Origin: Synchiropus splendidus
Lineage: Eukaryota; Chordata; Actinopteri; Syngnathiformes; Callionymidae
Assembly (NCBI RefSeq): GCF_027744825.2
Contig: NC_071342.1
Span: forward strand, 11,861,501 to 11,925,500
Direction: 5' to 3'
Length of the DNA stretch: 64,000 nucleotides
Shown here piece after piece: positions 35,900-56,700 of this stretch. The notes under the pieces are model-generated. The model had not been told where the DNA came from, did no database searches, and was given only the letters and a program-made list of their open reading frames with translations. Position 1 is the first letter of the stretch. Every line of letters starts with the position of its first letter. The position numbers were made by a program, and so were the translations under genes.

Positions 35900-37100
35900 A
35901 TAAATAACTGCCAGGATCCGGGCTTGTCAGGTAGCTGCAGGCAGAAGTGAGCTCCCGTGCCGTCCTTCCTGAAGCAGAGCAGGCGGAGTATAAACCTGCC
36001 GTGATGAAAAGCAGCTGATGGATGAACTCTGGAAGGAAGTATGCTGTGGTTTTCTGCAGAATGTCATGTCATATGATCCCACTATGTCGCCTCTTATGGG
36101 ACCAGGTCCACGGGGCGACCGCACTGGACATGTTTTGCATTGCAACACTCGGATAACTTGCGCGCAGCACGTATATTCATGTATTTGTCATCGCAAAAGA
36201 AAAAAGGCGTATTTACCCTCATCTCATCCTTCCTGCAACATTATAACCTCTCCCGACTTCATTTAAAGACGTAGTACATACTTTATGTACCCTCATTAAA
36301 CTTTCATTCCCAGAACTTATGCAGCTATTATCTTACGTTTCGTCAATACTATTTCACGCAAAAACAAGCCTAAACAAGCCTTGAGTCGTAAAACGCCCCC
36401 AAATATCAAGCTATTATTTCAATATCATTTGTATGGAGACCTCTTACTGATACCCAAGACATCCATTTTAAAGTTTCAGTCAGAAGTCGAACTGGTGGTT
36501 TTTGTCATATCTATAACTTTATGAGACTGAGTTTGGTCGTCAAGGGACAAAACATCCGTCTTAATTTGAGTCTCTAGTGGATGATGAAACTGGTTAACAT
36601 CCAAAAGCTTCGTCATCATTTTCTTTTTGTGTCTTAATCCACTTAAGGCCAAACTCTAGATGGTGGTTTCTATCTGAGAATTAGATCACAAGCAGAAAGC
36701 ATACATTAGTCTGAGTCTTGAAGCATTGAACTGCAGTTTTACTGCTTGTAGTTCTATTCCCACTAATAATAAACCCAAATTGTTTTTCAGTCCAGCCAGT
36801 TTTAAAGTGCCCTTTAACATTATTTTGAAGTCTGACATTGTAATATATAGTTAATAACTGTCTGAATTTGTCTCTGGCATATCCATCCTTTCCATTTCCG
36901 TTGTTGTTTATGAGATAAATATACAGATTTTAACAAGGCACAGGCCAATACATTTAATGAAATTTATTTTATAAATGTTCTGACAACTACAAGAAGAGAC
37001 TTATTAAACGGTGTGTGAACATTTAAACGAGTGAGTCAATGCTCGTGTCGTTTCTGAACAAGCTATAGATGGGTTTACGGATGGAGGAGAGGAAGCGACC
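35900..37100. other. Spacer between divergent phosphatase and mapk8 promoters
   Basis: No coding feature recognised. The centre (36200-37000) is A/T-rich, while both shoulders (35340-35900 and 37130-37800) are CpG-rich. This is the expected layout for two divergent promoters. No transcription-factor site is claimed. Confidence 0.4.
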
Positions 37101-37129
37101 ATGGATGGAGGAGGTGGTGGGTGTGTCTC

Positions 37130-37800
37130 TTAGGAACAGTAGTGACGCGTTTCGCCGACGCGCCTGCGCACTGTGCACTGCGCGTCCCGGCCTGTCAGTT
37201 GCAGCCAGATGGAAACGTAGGCACGAGAGTCTAGTGAGGTCATGTGTTTTTAAGACGCACTACGGAATAAATCGCCATTTACCGGCGATACTAACCACCT
37301 CTCCGCTGCGTCGGCGCGTTTGCCCTTGTTTCGGACTCTGCCGGGGAACGCTATTCTCACTTGGCCGGGGAGGTAAGATGATTCTGCCCCGCAGAGGTGC
37401 TTTTGTTTGGCCGTGGGGGAGGGTCGGATGTCGGTGCGCGTGAGCGGTCGCTGTCGCTGTAGTGTTAATGAAGCAAATCAACGCTGTTATTACTGAAGTA
37501 GCTGGGGGTTTGTGCGTAGATCAAGAGGGGCGAGCGTAGCAGCCCGGGACCTGCGCTGCTGCTGCTGCGCACTGTGCTCCTCAAACAGGGCCTGGTGTCG
37601 TATGTGGCTCCCATTCCCGTCATTAAATGTTGTCTCCTCATGCCGGGATCCGATCCAATGGACGGTGATGCTCACTGGTTTTACGCTCCTTCACCTTGGA
37701 CGGTGGGAGCAGGGCCGGGTCCGCGTGTCCCAAGGTTAACCTGCTGACATCCGGCTGGTCGCTTCCGAGATGGAGAAGGTCCAGTCCTCCTTCACGCCGG
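37130..37800 (+). promoter_or_regulatory. CpG-rich mapk8 promoter region with probable noncoding exon 1
   Basis: A dense stretch of CpG and GC-rich sequence lies about 2.6 kb upstream of the first mapk8 coding exon. A good plus-strand donor (GGGGAG/gtaaga, junction at 37372/37373) could end a noncoding first exon. JNK genes typically begin with one or more 5' UTR exons, and the first coding exon here has an acceptor just upstream (AG at 39937-39938 or 39939-39940). The assignment is inference from position and composition. Confidence 0.5.
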
Positions 37801-45626
<7,826 letters not shown>

Positions 45627-46460
45627 CACACACTTGCATATAAACACACTGACTTCCCCCGATGAAATCGCCGTAGGTGTTCAGCGGGACTCAGTCTCCC
45701 GTGTCCTGAACTGAGCTTTCGCTGTACAGTTTGTTTTCAACTGCCTCTAACCTGCTGTAAATGATTGTGGTTCGACTCATGATGACTGTATTTTTGCTGT
45801 AAAGAAACAGAGTATGTTTTGATGTGAACCTGTGACGTGAGGATGTGAAGAAAGAGAGAGCTACATATAGTTGTTTTTTAGTGGCGTCTGCAGAGTGGAT
45901 AACCATTCTGCCTGAACATTACTGGTCTATTTTTTATCTGTGTTGATTTGTCTTCTCAATTGTGCAGACATTTGAATGACTTCAGTAGATAATAGCACAT
46001 TTTCATGTCAAATCGAAGGGATTATTTTAAAAATCTTTCTTGTAGAAAGTTTTTTTTTTTTTTTAACTGTTACATCCCCAATGATTGTACGCATTTTTAC
46101 TGACCTGTTTTTTACCCACGTGTGTGTGTGGTTTGTCTGTTGGATCAGAATGTAAGCGGACGCAGGTGTGGCTTCAGTGCTGTGACTCCTCAGGAGTTGG
46201 AATTGGAAAGTGGCTCCAAAAGGTGTTCACAGCACCAGTAATCACAAACTTTCGTTTTGATCTGAATGAACAATCAGACCGTAAAGGTGTTTGACCTTTG
46301 ACCCACAGCCCTTTGACTATTTAATTTAAGTGTCCTTACTTGTTTCAGTCCTCTCTGTGGCGGATGCTCCGACCTCCCATGGTGCATCTTTCTACCTCAC
46401 AAACACACACACACACACACAATTCATTTCAAATAAGTTCAACAAAAAGTACATTTTCTG

Positions 46461-46478
46461 TATTTATTTATTTATTTT
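46461..46478 (+). promoter_or_regulatory. AU-rich element in the mapk8 3' UTR
   Basis: Overlapping ATTTA pentamers (TATTTATTTATTTATTTT) lie within the inferred mapk8 3' UTR, between the stop codon at 45626 and the poly(A) signal at 46975. Such clusters bind ARE-binding proteins that control mRNA decay. Function here is inferred from the motif alone. Confidence 0.5.
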
Positions 46479-46974
46479 GGAGGCATCTGTTGTATGTATG
46501 ATACATGTCATTCAGAAGTATTATTTATTTTCTGTCATGTGCAATATAACTCATAGATTAGAATGGTCAGTGAACTGTACATTTTACTCTAGGGTGTATG
46601 TATGTGTGAGCGTCTGGCATTTACACACTGCTGTAGTAAGTTTTGGATGTATTAGTGGCTCAAATCCCAACTTGTCTCTTCGCCCGAATCAGTACCAGAA
46701 TGCACCGGGGCGACGGGACATCTGTCCCGTGTGTCCCTGGCACCGACCTCCCGTCTTTGTGGTTCAATTAGATACGCTAGTCTAGTCCTACGCATGGGGT
46801 TTCTCTGAGAACATTTGCAGGCACAAGAAAAGGAAAAGCCATTCAACACTACTGGATGATGCTCGTTCACACACAAAGTCCAACTGTGTTTTCTAAGGCC
46901 AGTTGTGTAAATGAGGATCTGACGTCACGTTACAAACGATTATTATACACTGGAAATGTCTACTTTCAACTTCA

Positions 46975-46980
46975 AATAAA
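46975..46980 (+). terminator. mapk8 poly(A) signal
   Basis: AATAAA at the end of an otherwise non-coding stretch about 1.35 kb after the mapk8 stop codon. It gives a 3' UTR of ordinary length and ends about 0.6 kb before the convergent arhgap22 poly(A) signals. Other AATAAA-like words exist in the region, so shorter 3' ends are possible. Confidence 0.6.
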
Positions 46981-47592
46981 AAAGTTGACTTTTACTCTCT
47001 GTTTTCTGGTCTCCTTTTTCTTTTATTTACAGGGACAGCAATGTTTAAGGAAGAACTGCGACTTGGGACTCAAAAGGTTTGGGTTTGTGTTTGACAGCTC
47101 TTCTTTTGCAGCAGTTTGTCCTCACTTAGTTGTTTCCATTACTACTCATTAACTAGCTGGCGTTTTAATTAGCTGACATCTTTTCCAGTCAGTTAAGTCT
47201 GAAGAAGCTTTAGAGTGTAAAGGTCAAAAGTCTTCAAGAAGCTTAAGTCCAGTTTCAGTGCAACCTACCAGCATGTCATGACCTGGATGAAGACATTCTC
47301 AAAACAACACTAGCAGGGAAGAAATGAAAGATACATAGTGAGAAATCGTTGACTAATGTGTGACTTTTTAAAAATCATCAACACTGCCTGAAACCTTTGA
47401 GATTCTACGTGTAATTCAACAACAGCCTTCTTACATTTAAGATAACATTCAAGTGAGTTGCCGTCCTTGTAAACACGACTAAGCTGTTACGATGGCAATA
47501 AGGCTTTTTATGGTTTCTGACAGATGAGACAATAAATAACCTGCTACATTATATCTACCTTTTCTATAGCACTCTCATTCATTCTTCTGTTT

Positions 47593-47605
47593 TTTATTTT
47601 TTATT
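47593..47605 (-). terminator. arhgap22 poly(A) signal cluster
   Basis: Two overlapping minus-strand AATAAA words (plus-strand TTTATT at 47593-47598 and 47600-47605) lie about 180 nt downstream of the arhgap22 stop codon. That would give a very short 3' UTR. Confidence 0.55.
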
Positions 47606-47783
47606 TTTGGTCCAGAGGAGTTGTCATTTGGCACCGGCACTGGTCGTGTAGGCACTGGAGCTAAAAAGGACATGATGGCAAAGTAGTACAGCACTGGAGG
47701 TATTTGGTCTTTGAAGCTTTGAGGCTGGCGTGTCCTGTCAGTGTTCAAGCTCCTCTGTTGGACCCATTCAAGTTCAGTCCGTT

Positions 47784-50700
47784 TTAGTCGGTCCGTGTCG
47801 TCAGATCTCCCAGGGTGTGGAAGAACTCCTCCATCTCCTTCTGCAGAAGAATGTTGCGGTTCTCGGCGTCCTGATGGGCCCGCTCCGAGTTCCTGAGTCG
47901 GATCTCCAGCATGTGGAATTTTTTCTTCTCTTGGTCCAACTGCTCCTCCAGTCGCGTCACCTGGGACTGGTACTTAGTGCAGGATTCTTCCAACCTTGAG
48001 AAGCAGAGAAGTTATATGAATGATCGTCTGTAAAGTTTTATGCATTGAACATTAACACTGACCAAATACCATAATATTACAAATGACTAAAGGTTACATA
48101 AGGTACAATTAAACATTGTCTGCAGTCTATGTATTCACTTACATAATGTTATTATTTGGAATGGAAAACAGTTTTTCACATCTGATATGGATACTACCGA
48201 TCTTATCCGACTCCTACTTCTCAGTCAAAAAGTTGTGAATAGCGTTTGAAGTTAGGCACAACTGCTTTGGTTTTGTTGAAACATTAAGCTTTTAACAGCA
48301 TGAATTAAAGGTGCAACATGGCAAAAATACTCAAACAATTAAACAAACAAAAAAAAAATACTCGTGAAATTGTGAATACTTGTTATTTCGGCCTGGATTG
48401 GACCTGATAACTATCCCAAATTACTGTCAATGTATTTTAGAGGTCAACATTTTCACTCCACATATTGCGGGTTTGTGACATGACAGGGTTAAAGTGGGCC
48501 TGGAAAATGAGTGATACGGTTGTGCATGTTTTCCGCATATCGTCCATCATTTAGAAAAAGGCTTGTGTTGTAAAGACACGGTCCTTACTTCCGAATGCAG
48601 CTTTCAAATGTCTTCCTCTGCTTCTTCAGCTCCTGCTTGAGCTCTGCCACCACATGAAGATCATCATTTGGTCCGGTATCATCCTCCTCAGCGCCACAGT
48701 CATCTGTGGCAGTCGTAGAATCCCCCTCTTCTGTTTCTTGACCGTGCTCTTGCTTTCTTTCGCCATCTCTTCCCTCTGGCTCTGACAAGGGGATCTCAAA
48801 CGCGGTCCAAATGGTGGAGGAGTCAGCTGGCAAGCTCAGACTCGACGGAGCGACGTTGTCGTAGGCGGAAAGTCGGTGGGATTGTTGGAGGCCTCGGTGA
48901 GCGAGTGGTGTCAAAGACGAGACCTCGCTGGTGTCTCTCTGTGAGTCCTTAAGTGTGGTCTCTTTAAGGGAGAGAGTCGAGTCCTTCAGAGAGAGATTAG
49001 AGTCTTTGAGTCTCTCTCCAGATGAGGTGGTGCGGCGGTGAGCTCGGAGCGATGACAGGCCATTCATCAGCCAGTTGCTCCCCCCAGCTGCTGACACGTC
49101 TCCTGCTGATCCACCCATTTTTCCCCTTGACCCCCCAGATGCGGCACTGCCCTTAATAGAGCTCCTCCATGCGGGAGGGGCTTTGGGCTGTTTACTGGGG
49201 CTAACTTCACCTTCACCCTTTCGCTCCCTCTTGCCTTCACTTAGCTCCTCAGACTTCTCCTCCATTTGAGCACTGCACATTCCTTCATTCTCAGAGGGAG
49301 TCGGGCTTGAAGCCAGCAGGCTTCGATCTAGACACGGCGTGGACGGTCTGGATCCCTCTCTGGAGGTTTTGGAGCTTATTCCTGAGGAGGACTGGGTGTC
49401 ATTGTTCTCTTGTGCCACCCACTCTGCTTTACCCTTTGCGGTCGTAGCATGTACCTGCTGTGGATCAATTTTGGTCTCAGCTTCCAGTTCCTGACGCTGG
49501 TAAAGTCGCAGATGTTCACTGATCAGAATGGTCATCAGATGCTGCACCTGAGAACTTCCTAGATTCAGAATACAAAGATGGAGCCCAGTCAGAAACGAAC
49601 ACTGTTTCATGAATTGCAGAAAGATGTCCAGTCAGTAAAGCTGGTACAGTGGTACCTCGGTTCTCGACCACAATCTGTTCCAGAAGGCCGTTCGAGAAGC
49701 GATTTATTCGAAATCTGAATCGATTTTTCCCATTACAATGAATGGAAAAAGAAATAATGCGTTCCCAGCCTTAAAATAGTCTTTTGTAGGAGTGAATGTA
49801 GAGTGTCTGCTGCAGGTGCGCTGTTCCTCTATGTGTGTGGCCGCTGCATGTGGGAGGGGTTGCCGAGTGAGTGACGTCTCTCCAGAAGTGAAGAGGTTCC
49901 CGGTGCGTGTCCAGCTCTGAATGTGCGCTTCTGTGCAGTTTGGCTGTGACTAAGTCATAAACCAAGTCACGCTCTGTCCCAGACTCGCCTCATCCCTGTC
50001 CCAGCTCCAGCCCACAACAACAACCCTGGAGTAAGCGCTCCAGCCTCGGAGGTGTGGAGAGCGAGCGCCTCCCCTGTGACACTCTACCACGTTCCAGTGT
50101 GGAGACAGGAAAGGTTTTACACCTCAATATGAAGAAAGAACAGTCAGTAAATGTAGTTGATGGGACACATCTGCATACAGAGGCTGCGTTATACACAATA
50201 ACAGAGCGCGTCGTGGGTCAGCTGATCGGTCCGCGCACGTTATGTTTTTTCGGGCTTTTTTCGGGGGTGTTTGAGTTCTGGGTTTTTGTTCGAAATCAGA
50301 AGCAAAAAAATCTCGAAATTTTTTTTCAAATAGACAAGTTATCAGAGAAACAGCATAGAAATTTGAATGATCAGGATGATCTTGGTCCTGAACTGGAGAT
50401 TTAGCACTTTAACATCAGTGACTGGATGATTTGTCAGGGACGTTCGAAAACCGAGGTACCACTGTACTTGGATATTGGCCTAAAGACTGTTGACTGTGCG
50501 CAGATAGAACTGGATTCCCACTGTTTGTGCTGCTACTGTTCTCAACTACTCAAGTGTAGTGTTTCACTACAGTTTTCAAAATCCCTCTTGAGATGTAAGT
50601 GAAGATAAAACATCTTACCCTCCATCATAGTTACGGGGTCCTCCACTCTGGGCCGGAGAATGTTAGGTCCAAAGACAGTGGCCAAGTTCTGTACGCTCAT

Positions 50701-53700
50701 TTTGTTCTCATTAGCGTGGGACTGGACCTCATATAGAAACCTGAGCAGATGGAAGAACCCAAAGTCAGTTGTGAAGAAAAGGGCTAGAGGTTGTGTTCTA
50801 CTGTTTCTTGTTTCTTTGGAGTAAATTCAATCGTTTCTAAGGTTTGGTCCTGGAATGCTCTGGTCTTGGTCCCGGGTTAGGTGGCCTCCAACACAACATG
50901 AGAAGGAGGTAAAATAAAAGTACTCATGTGTTCTGAGAATCTCACTCACTTGCAGATGTATTCAAGGAGATTATAGTTGACCTGAGGAAGACAGTTCACT
51001 TGCTTGCAGAGCTCCACGACCCCCTTGGACATGATAGACCACGTTCATTACCCAGTGAAAGTTAAAGAGGAGATTGTTCATATGTGTCATACGTAGGCTT
51101 ACCGTTTCTTTGTCCTTGGTGAGCAGTGGAGCACACGAGAGAAACTGTGTGTATTTGGAAAAAGGGATTACTGGCTCAGGCAGCTCCCTAATATACAGTT
51201 TTAGCAGCGACGCCACAGTGTGGACATCCGTGGTACTGTAACGGACAACGTGAGAATTGTCATTGAAGGTATGTAGGAGGAGGGAGCATTTTATCCATTT
51301 GGCAGATCAAAGTATGAGAAGCTAATCACATACATGAATAAAAAGATTGATTAGAATGTATTTAGCAAAATTATTGTACTGTTTTAAAAGGGGAATTTAC
51401 AGAGAAAGCAACACAATGAAAAATACTTTCTGTTTCAAATGTTTGTCAAAATGTTGCTGAATGCTGACAGCAAAATAATTTGTTTAGAAATAACAAATAT
51501 TGTCAAGAGATTGTGAAAATTGAAACATAATAATAAGTAATATGCATTATATTGTTTTGTTATAGAATAGTCATGTTTTGGAAATTAAAATTGATAAATG
51601 TAATTATTGACAAATAGTGCAAGTATAATAACCTGGATGAATGGATGGAATATGAAAGCAAAGATATGATGGTAAGGTATCTTTGCTTTCGTATTCCATC
51701 CCCAGAATTTAAAGTTGAAAAAATATTGATTTGGAGAAATGCGATTAAAAATATGGTAATATAATAATCTATATGACTAAATGTTCTGAAGATTGTAAAT
51801 ATTACCTGGAATATGTTTAAAATTAATATAATAACATGTAAAATATTAATACAAACTTGTATGCAGAAAAATAAATGAATAAATAAAGAAAGGTTCTTCC
51901 TATTCTAGTACAATTAATTGTTTATGACCAGACCAGGTCATTTAATGGTCCATCTCATTCCAGAGCCTCACCTGTCAAACACTGGCTTCTCTCCACGGTC
52001 AAATGCATCCCGTAACTCTCGAACAAGGTTGGTTTGTCCAGGAGCCCGGAAAAGTCCTTCTTCTTTAAGACCGCTTTCACGTATAAAACACACACATTGT
52101 TCGACCAACACCGGAACCTGGCGCTGGGGTCCGGATTGTCCTTCATATTGCATCGTCTCCTCTAAGTGCTGCCCAAAAACACCTGCAGACACACAACATG
52201 CCGATTGTAAGCTACTACTCATGGGAGAGACGCTTCTTGAAAAACTAAACATCATGTCATTTATCACTCACCCCCTCCGAGAGGGGCCCAAATGGCTCTC
52301 CGGATCGCTCGCACCCACTCCTCCATATCACTCTGAGAGTTTGCCATCAGCAGGAAAGATTCGTGACTTACACCCGTTCGATCCTTGTCTGCACTTGCTC
52401 CTGAAAACAATAAAAATATCTGTATAATTTCTGTGGTTTGGGGGGGGGGTATTAAACCAGTTAACTCTGGCTCTTCGGTATCTGTACGACCAAAATCTGA
52501 CATTGCTGAAAACGGTCAGCCAGGAAGGAGAGAGCTTTAGATGTAGTGGATGTCATCTCTGTTTTTGTAGGTCACAGCCTGACCTTTCTGTTTGACATTT
52601 CAAATAATTTTATTCCCTTTGAAGAATCAATAGGTCGCACTTGGTGGCTTCCTTTTCTCGTGGGCTCACCATCATTTGTAGGTGTGACAAATATCAGAGC
52701 CTGTATTCAATAACGTCCTGCCTTCTGCATGGTGCATGTAAAAGAAATGACCCAGAAAATGCTGCGGTCCCAGTGGACCCCAGCACTGCAGCGCGCCACT
52801 AACCTCCTCGCTTCACACCACCTTGTGCTCGAGAGTTATTCAGACTTCATGTCCTGACTATTTGCTGCGGATTGTTGCGGTCAATTAAATCATCGCTAAC
52901 CCCAAACATATTCTCATTAGTTAACTGATGTTCATCTCGACATCATAATGATTATTGAAAACAGCATTGCATCTTTTACAATGTTCCACACTGGACAGTT
53001 GTCACTAGATAGACTCGGCCACATGCCAAACCCACCTGGAACAATTTCAAAGAAGTGGCGACCAGGTTCGTCTTGACTGGCTGGCACTTCATTGACCTGG
53101 CTGCCCTGCAGAGGAATACACCCCTGGAAATGACAGCAGAGTTTCAGCAGGGAGAACATGGTGAAACAGACGAGTCATCAGAGAAACAGCATAGAAATAT
53201 GAATGATCAGGATGATCTTGGTCCTGAACTGGAGATTGAGTCTTCAGCACTTTAACATAGGTGACTGGACTCCGGGCGTCTGTCCAACTGCAGGAGCTCA
53301 TAAAAAAGGGGGAAGGATGACTAAGGGAAACATGTCTTCCCTTTCCCCTCTCATTGCCACTTCCTGATGCGCTCACATTTCTGAACCTTCTAACATTGTG
53401 GGGGTGAAAGGCCGGCATCTAAGTGCTTTTTAGGAAGACCACACTGGAGATGCTAACCACACTAGTATTGAGCGTGTCAGTGCAATAACAACAGGAGTGA
53501 TGTAGCTTGGGGATCTTCTTAATGGAAAAAAAAACCTCATTCTTCTTGGGACTGGTGTGGGAATACCAATGACTCAAGCTAGTTTTCCTTCCCTTGCAAC
53601 ACGTAGCACATGTCTTCAAGCCTCATGACAAATAATACAAGTCTTTGTCAGCTCAAGTGGCAGGTCTATAGTCCATAATGTGTATATAGAAAAATGTGCT

Positions 53701-56700
53701 TTTTTTTCAACCCAGCATGTTTTAACTCCTCATACTGTTTTGTACTAAAGACCGAGACCAAGGATAAACTAAATGCAAAATACAGAATCCCAAGTCTATC
53801 AGTTTATAGTCTGTTCTGTCCTCAGTTTGGTCTTGGTCTTGACTCGGTCTCGGGCTGTCAAAGTCTTGGTCTTGGACTTGGTCTTGACTTGGATTAGGGG
53901 CTCTCGACTACAACACCATGAATTATACTTTTCAGGTGTCTCACAATTCTGTTTAAAATGTCCTTTTTTATTGATTATTGACACAACATTATATTTTCCC
54001 AAGACATTCCGAGAATTTTGGGTTTTTTTATCTGTGTGCCACAGTCCACAAAATTTCAAGATATAAAGGCTCAATATAATGAATCTATATAATGTGTGGG
54101 CTTCGCTGTCTCACAATAAGACAAATCTCATATTCTACGTTCTATGCAATATTGTATAGTGTGAAAACATACATCTCCATAAGGCAGTGCTTCTCAATTA
54201 TTTTCTGTTGCGCCCCACCTTGGACGGAGTAAATGTTTTGCATCCCCCAACTCTCCGTCGCCTCTGTAAATGGTATCATTTGTCTATAACATTTTTATAA
54301 GTACACCTCATAAAGCTGTATCATTGTTAACTTTAAAGAAAAAAAAGAAAGTAATATAGATCAACTTACAATACAGAATTACTTTGTTAACATTGTTTTT
54401 GTCTGTAACAGAAAAGACTTAAAGCATATCAATTTGCTTGAAATAAAAATTTTAAAAAATCACGAGTGAATGTGCAATTACGCTTTATTCTAGTATGGCA
54501 AAAAAAAGTACGTCCCGTATGAGTGTTTGGTGCGACATACCTGGGCCTTGGTCTCATCCTGATCCTTGTAAAAGTAGAGGGCTTCAGTCCGCAAGACAAA
54601 CCATCGAAGTTGCCAGTTCTTCATGATGCTCCGCTGTCTCTTCAGCCAACCAGCCTTCAGAGCTTTCTCCTGGTCCAAAGGTGAGCAGGGCCTTGAGACC
54701 CGGGACAGTTCCCCCAGCACCATGCTCTTGGACCTTGCTGGGATATAAAAAAAGGATGCTGTCAGATCTCTTTATCACGATGATTTAGACTAGATTAGAT
54801 TAGATTAGTGCGTCTTTATAAGTATCACAGTGGGGAAATTCAACATGTCTCAGCAGCCAATGACAACAAAGACACCGACACACATCAAAGACATTAAAGG
54901 TGCACAACAACATCAACGATGTCCACAAAGCTTCAGTAAAAAAAAAGAAAAGTTATCAAACAACACAAGACAAATGAATACCCATAATATAAAAACAAGT
55001 ATGACAAAATATAATGTAAGTAAAGATAAGTAAATAGCTAATACATAGCTATACAATGATAAATTATGTAAATAATAAAATGTATAAATAGATAATGAAT
55101 AAACAAATAATGGTCATTAATCAGATTTTACTGCTGTACAACCCGACAGCACTGGGCAGAAAGGAAAAGAAAATTTACAATGCATTATTGACAGGAGTCC
55201 CACCGACCAGTTTGACCTCACATTCAGATTCACACTTAAGAATCAGCTTCCATTTTGTAGCCTCTTCTACAATAAATCAATACTTTTCATTGTGTGCGGT
55301 GGATTATACAGCAGGCGCTATCTGTGCGGTGCTTGTGTTTGGGATCAGATTGGCTTTAACTGTTGCCAACTGATGGCAAGCATTGATTCCATTCTATCAA
55401 CCTCTCCCTGCAGGAGGCCTGCAGCAGGAGCTACGAAAGCGGGACCATCCCCGGGGATCGGTGTGGAGGTGCAGGCCGTGAGACAAACAGAAGGACGAGG
55501 GAAAGGCCAGGAGAAAGAAATCGATGGCAGCTCTTCATGCTAATTGCGTCTTGCATTCTGCTGAGGACAGCAGGACAGGTAACTGGGAGATCCAGGGCCG
55601 AATCAAACTACTGTTTTCTATAATGTCAGTGTCGCCAATGGATTCATCAGCTGTATTTCATTTTCTAATGTAAACCCCACGTCGATCTTATGATGGCTGG
55701 CAACAAATTATTAAAGATTCTTAAAATAAAACAAAGGATTTTCTGTGGCCGACGGGGGTATTTTTTACTGAGCGTGCAGTTCCACTGAAATTGCAGATCC
55801 GGTTCTGATGCTGTGTGAGTGATGCAGGATAAAAGGCTAAGAGCTGGGAATCTAATCAGAGGAGCACCATTACAGTAAATGAGGGATGGCAAGCACATGG
55901 CTGGCGAAACTGCACCGATATCTCCGGGTTTCTGAAGGATACTGAGGAGCTGCCGCTCCTCCCCATCATTTTTTATGATCAGACTTTAACTGCTGCAAAG
56001 CAAAAGACAAGGACTGCCAGGGGAGAGTGAAACCACTGGCCTGTATTCAACACGCATCACGACGACTTCTTCATATTCACTTGAGCCTGGGCGTTGTGCA
56101 AAGTTCTTAATTTCCATTTGCAAGTGTGAAAAATACAGTATCTTTGTAAGGCAGGGGTCGGAATCATGGGGAACCTCACGATGCAACGAAATGTGATGCG
56201 ATGCGATGCGATGCGATGCGACGCCATGCCACGCCATGCCACGCCATGCCACGCCATGCCACGCCATGCCACGCCATGCCACGCCATGCCACGCCATGCG
56301 ATGCGACGCCATGCCATGCCATGCCATGCCATGCCATGCCATGCCATGCCATGCCACGCCATGCGATGCGATGCGACGCCATGCGACGCCATGCCATGCC
56401 ATGCCATGCCATGCCATGCAATGAAATGCGATGCGATGCGATGCGATGCGATGCGATGCGATGCGATGCGATGCCATGCCATGCCATGCCATGCGACGCC
56501 ATGCCATGCCATGCCATGCCATGCCATGCCATGCAATGAAATGCAATGAAATGCAATGAAATGCGATGCGATGCGATGCGATGCGATGCGATGCGATGCA
56601 CGATACACAGTCCATGTCCAATATTATAACAACGCTGAAATACTACAGCAGCACTGCAATAATCAATATAGTTCAAGGTAAGTTGTATGTCAATACACCA

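Noticed and set aside
54183..54320. Possible hAT terminus (CAGTGCTTCTCAATT)
   Set aside because: No inverted partner end or target duplication was found, so it is too weak to list as an element.
55986..56621. Several overlapping long open frames (up to 211 codons) rich in AWHGM, SHRIA or CHAMP repeats
   Set aside because: They are translations of the 5-bp tandem array, open in several frames on both strands for arithmetic reasons only.
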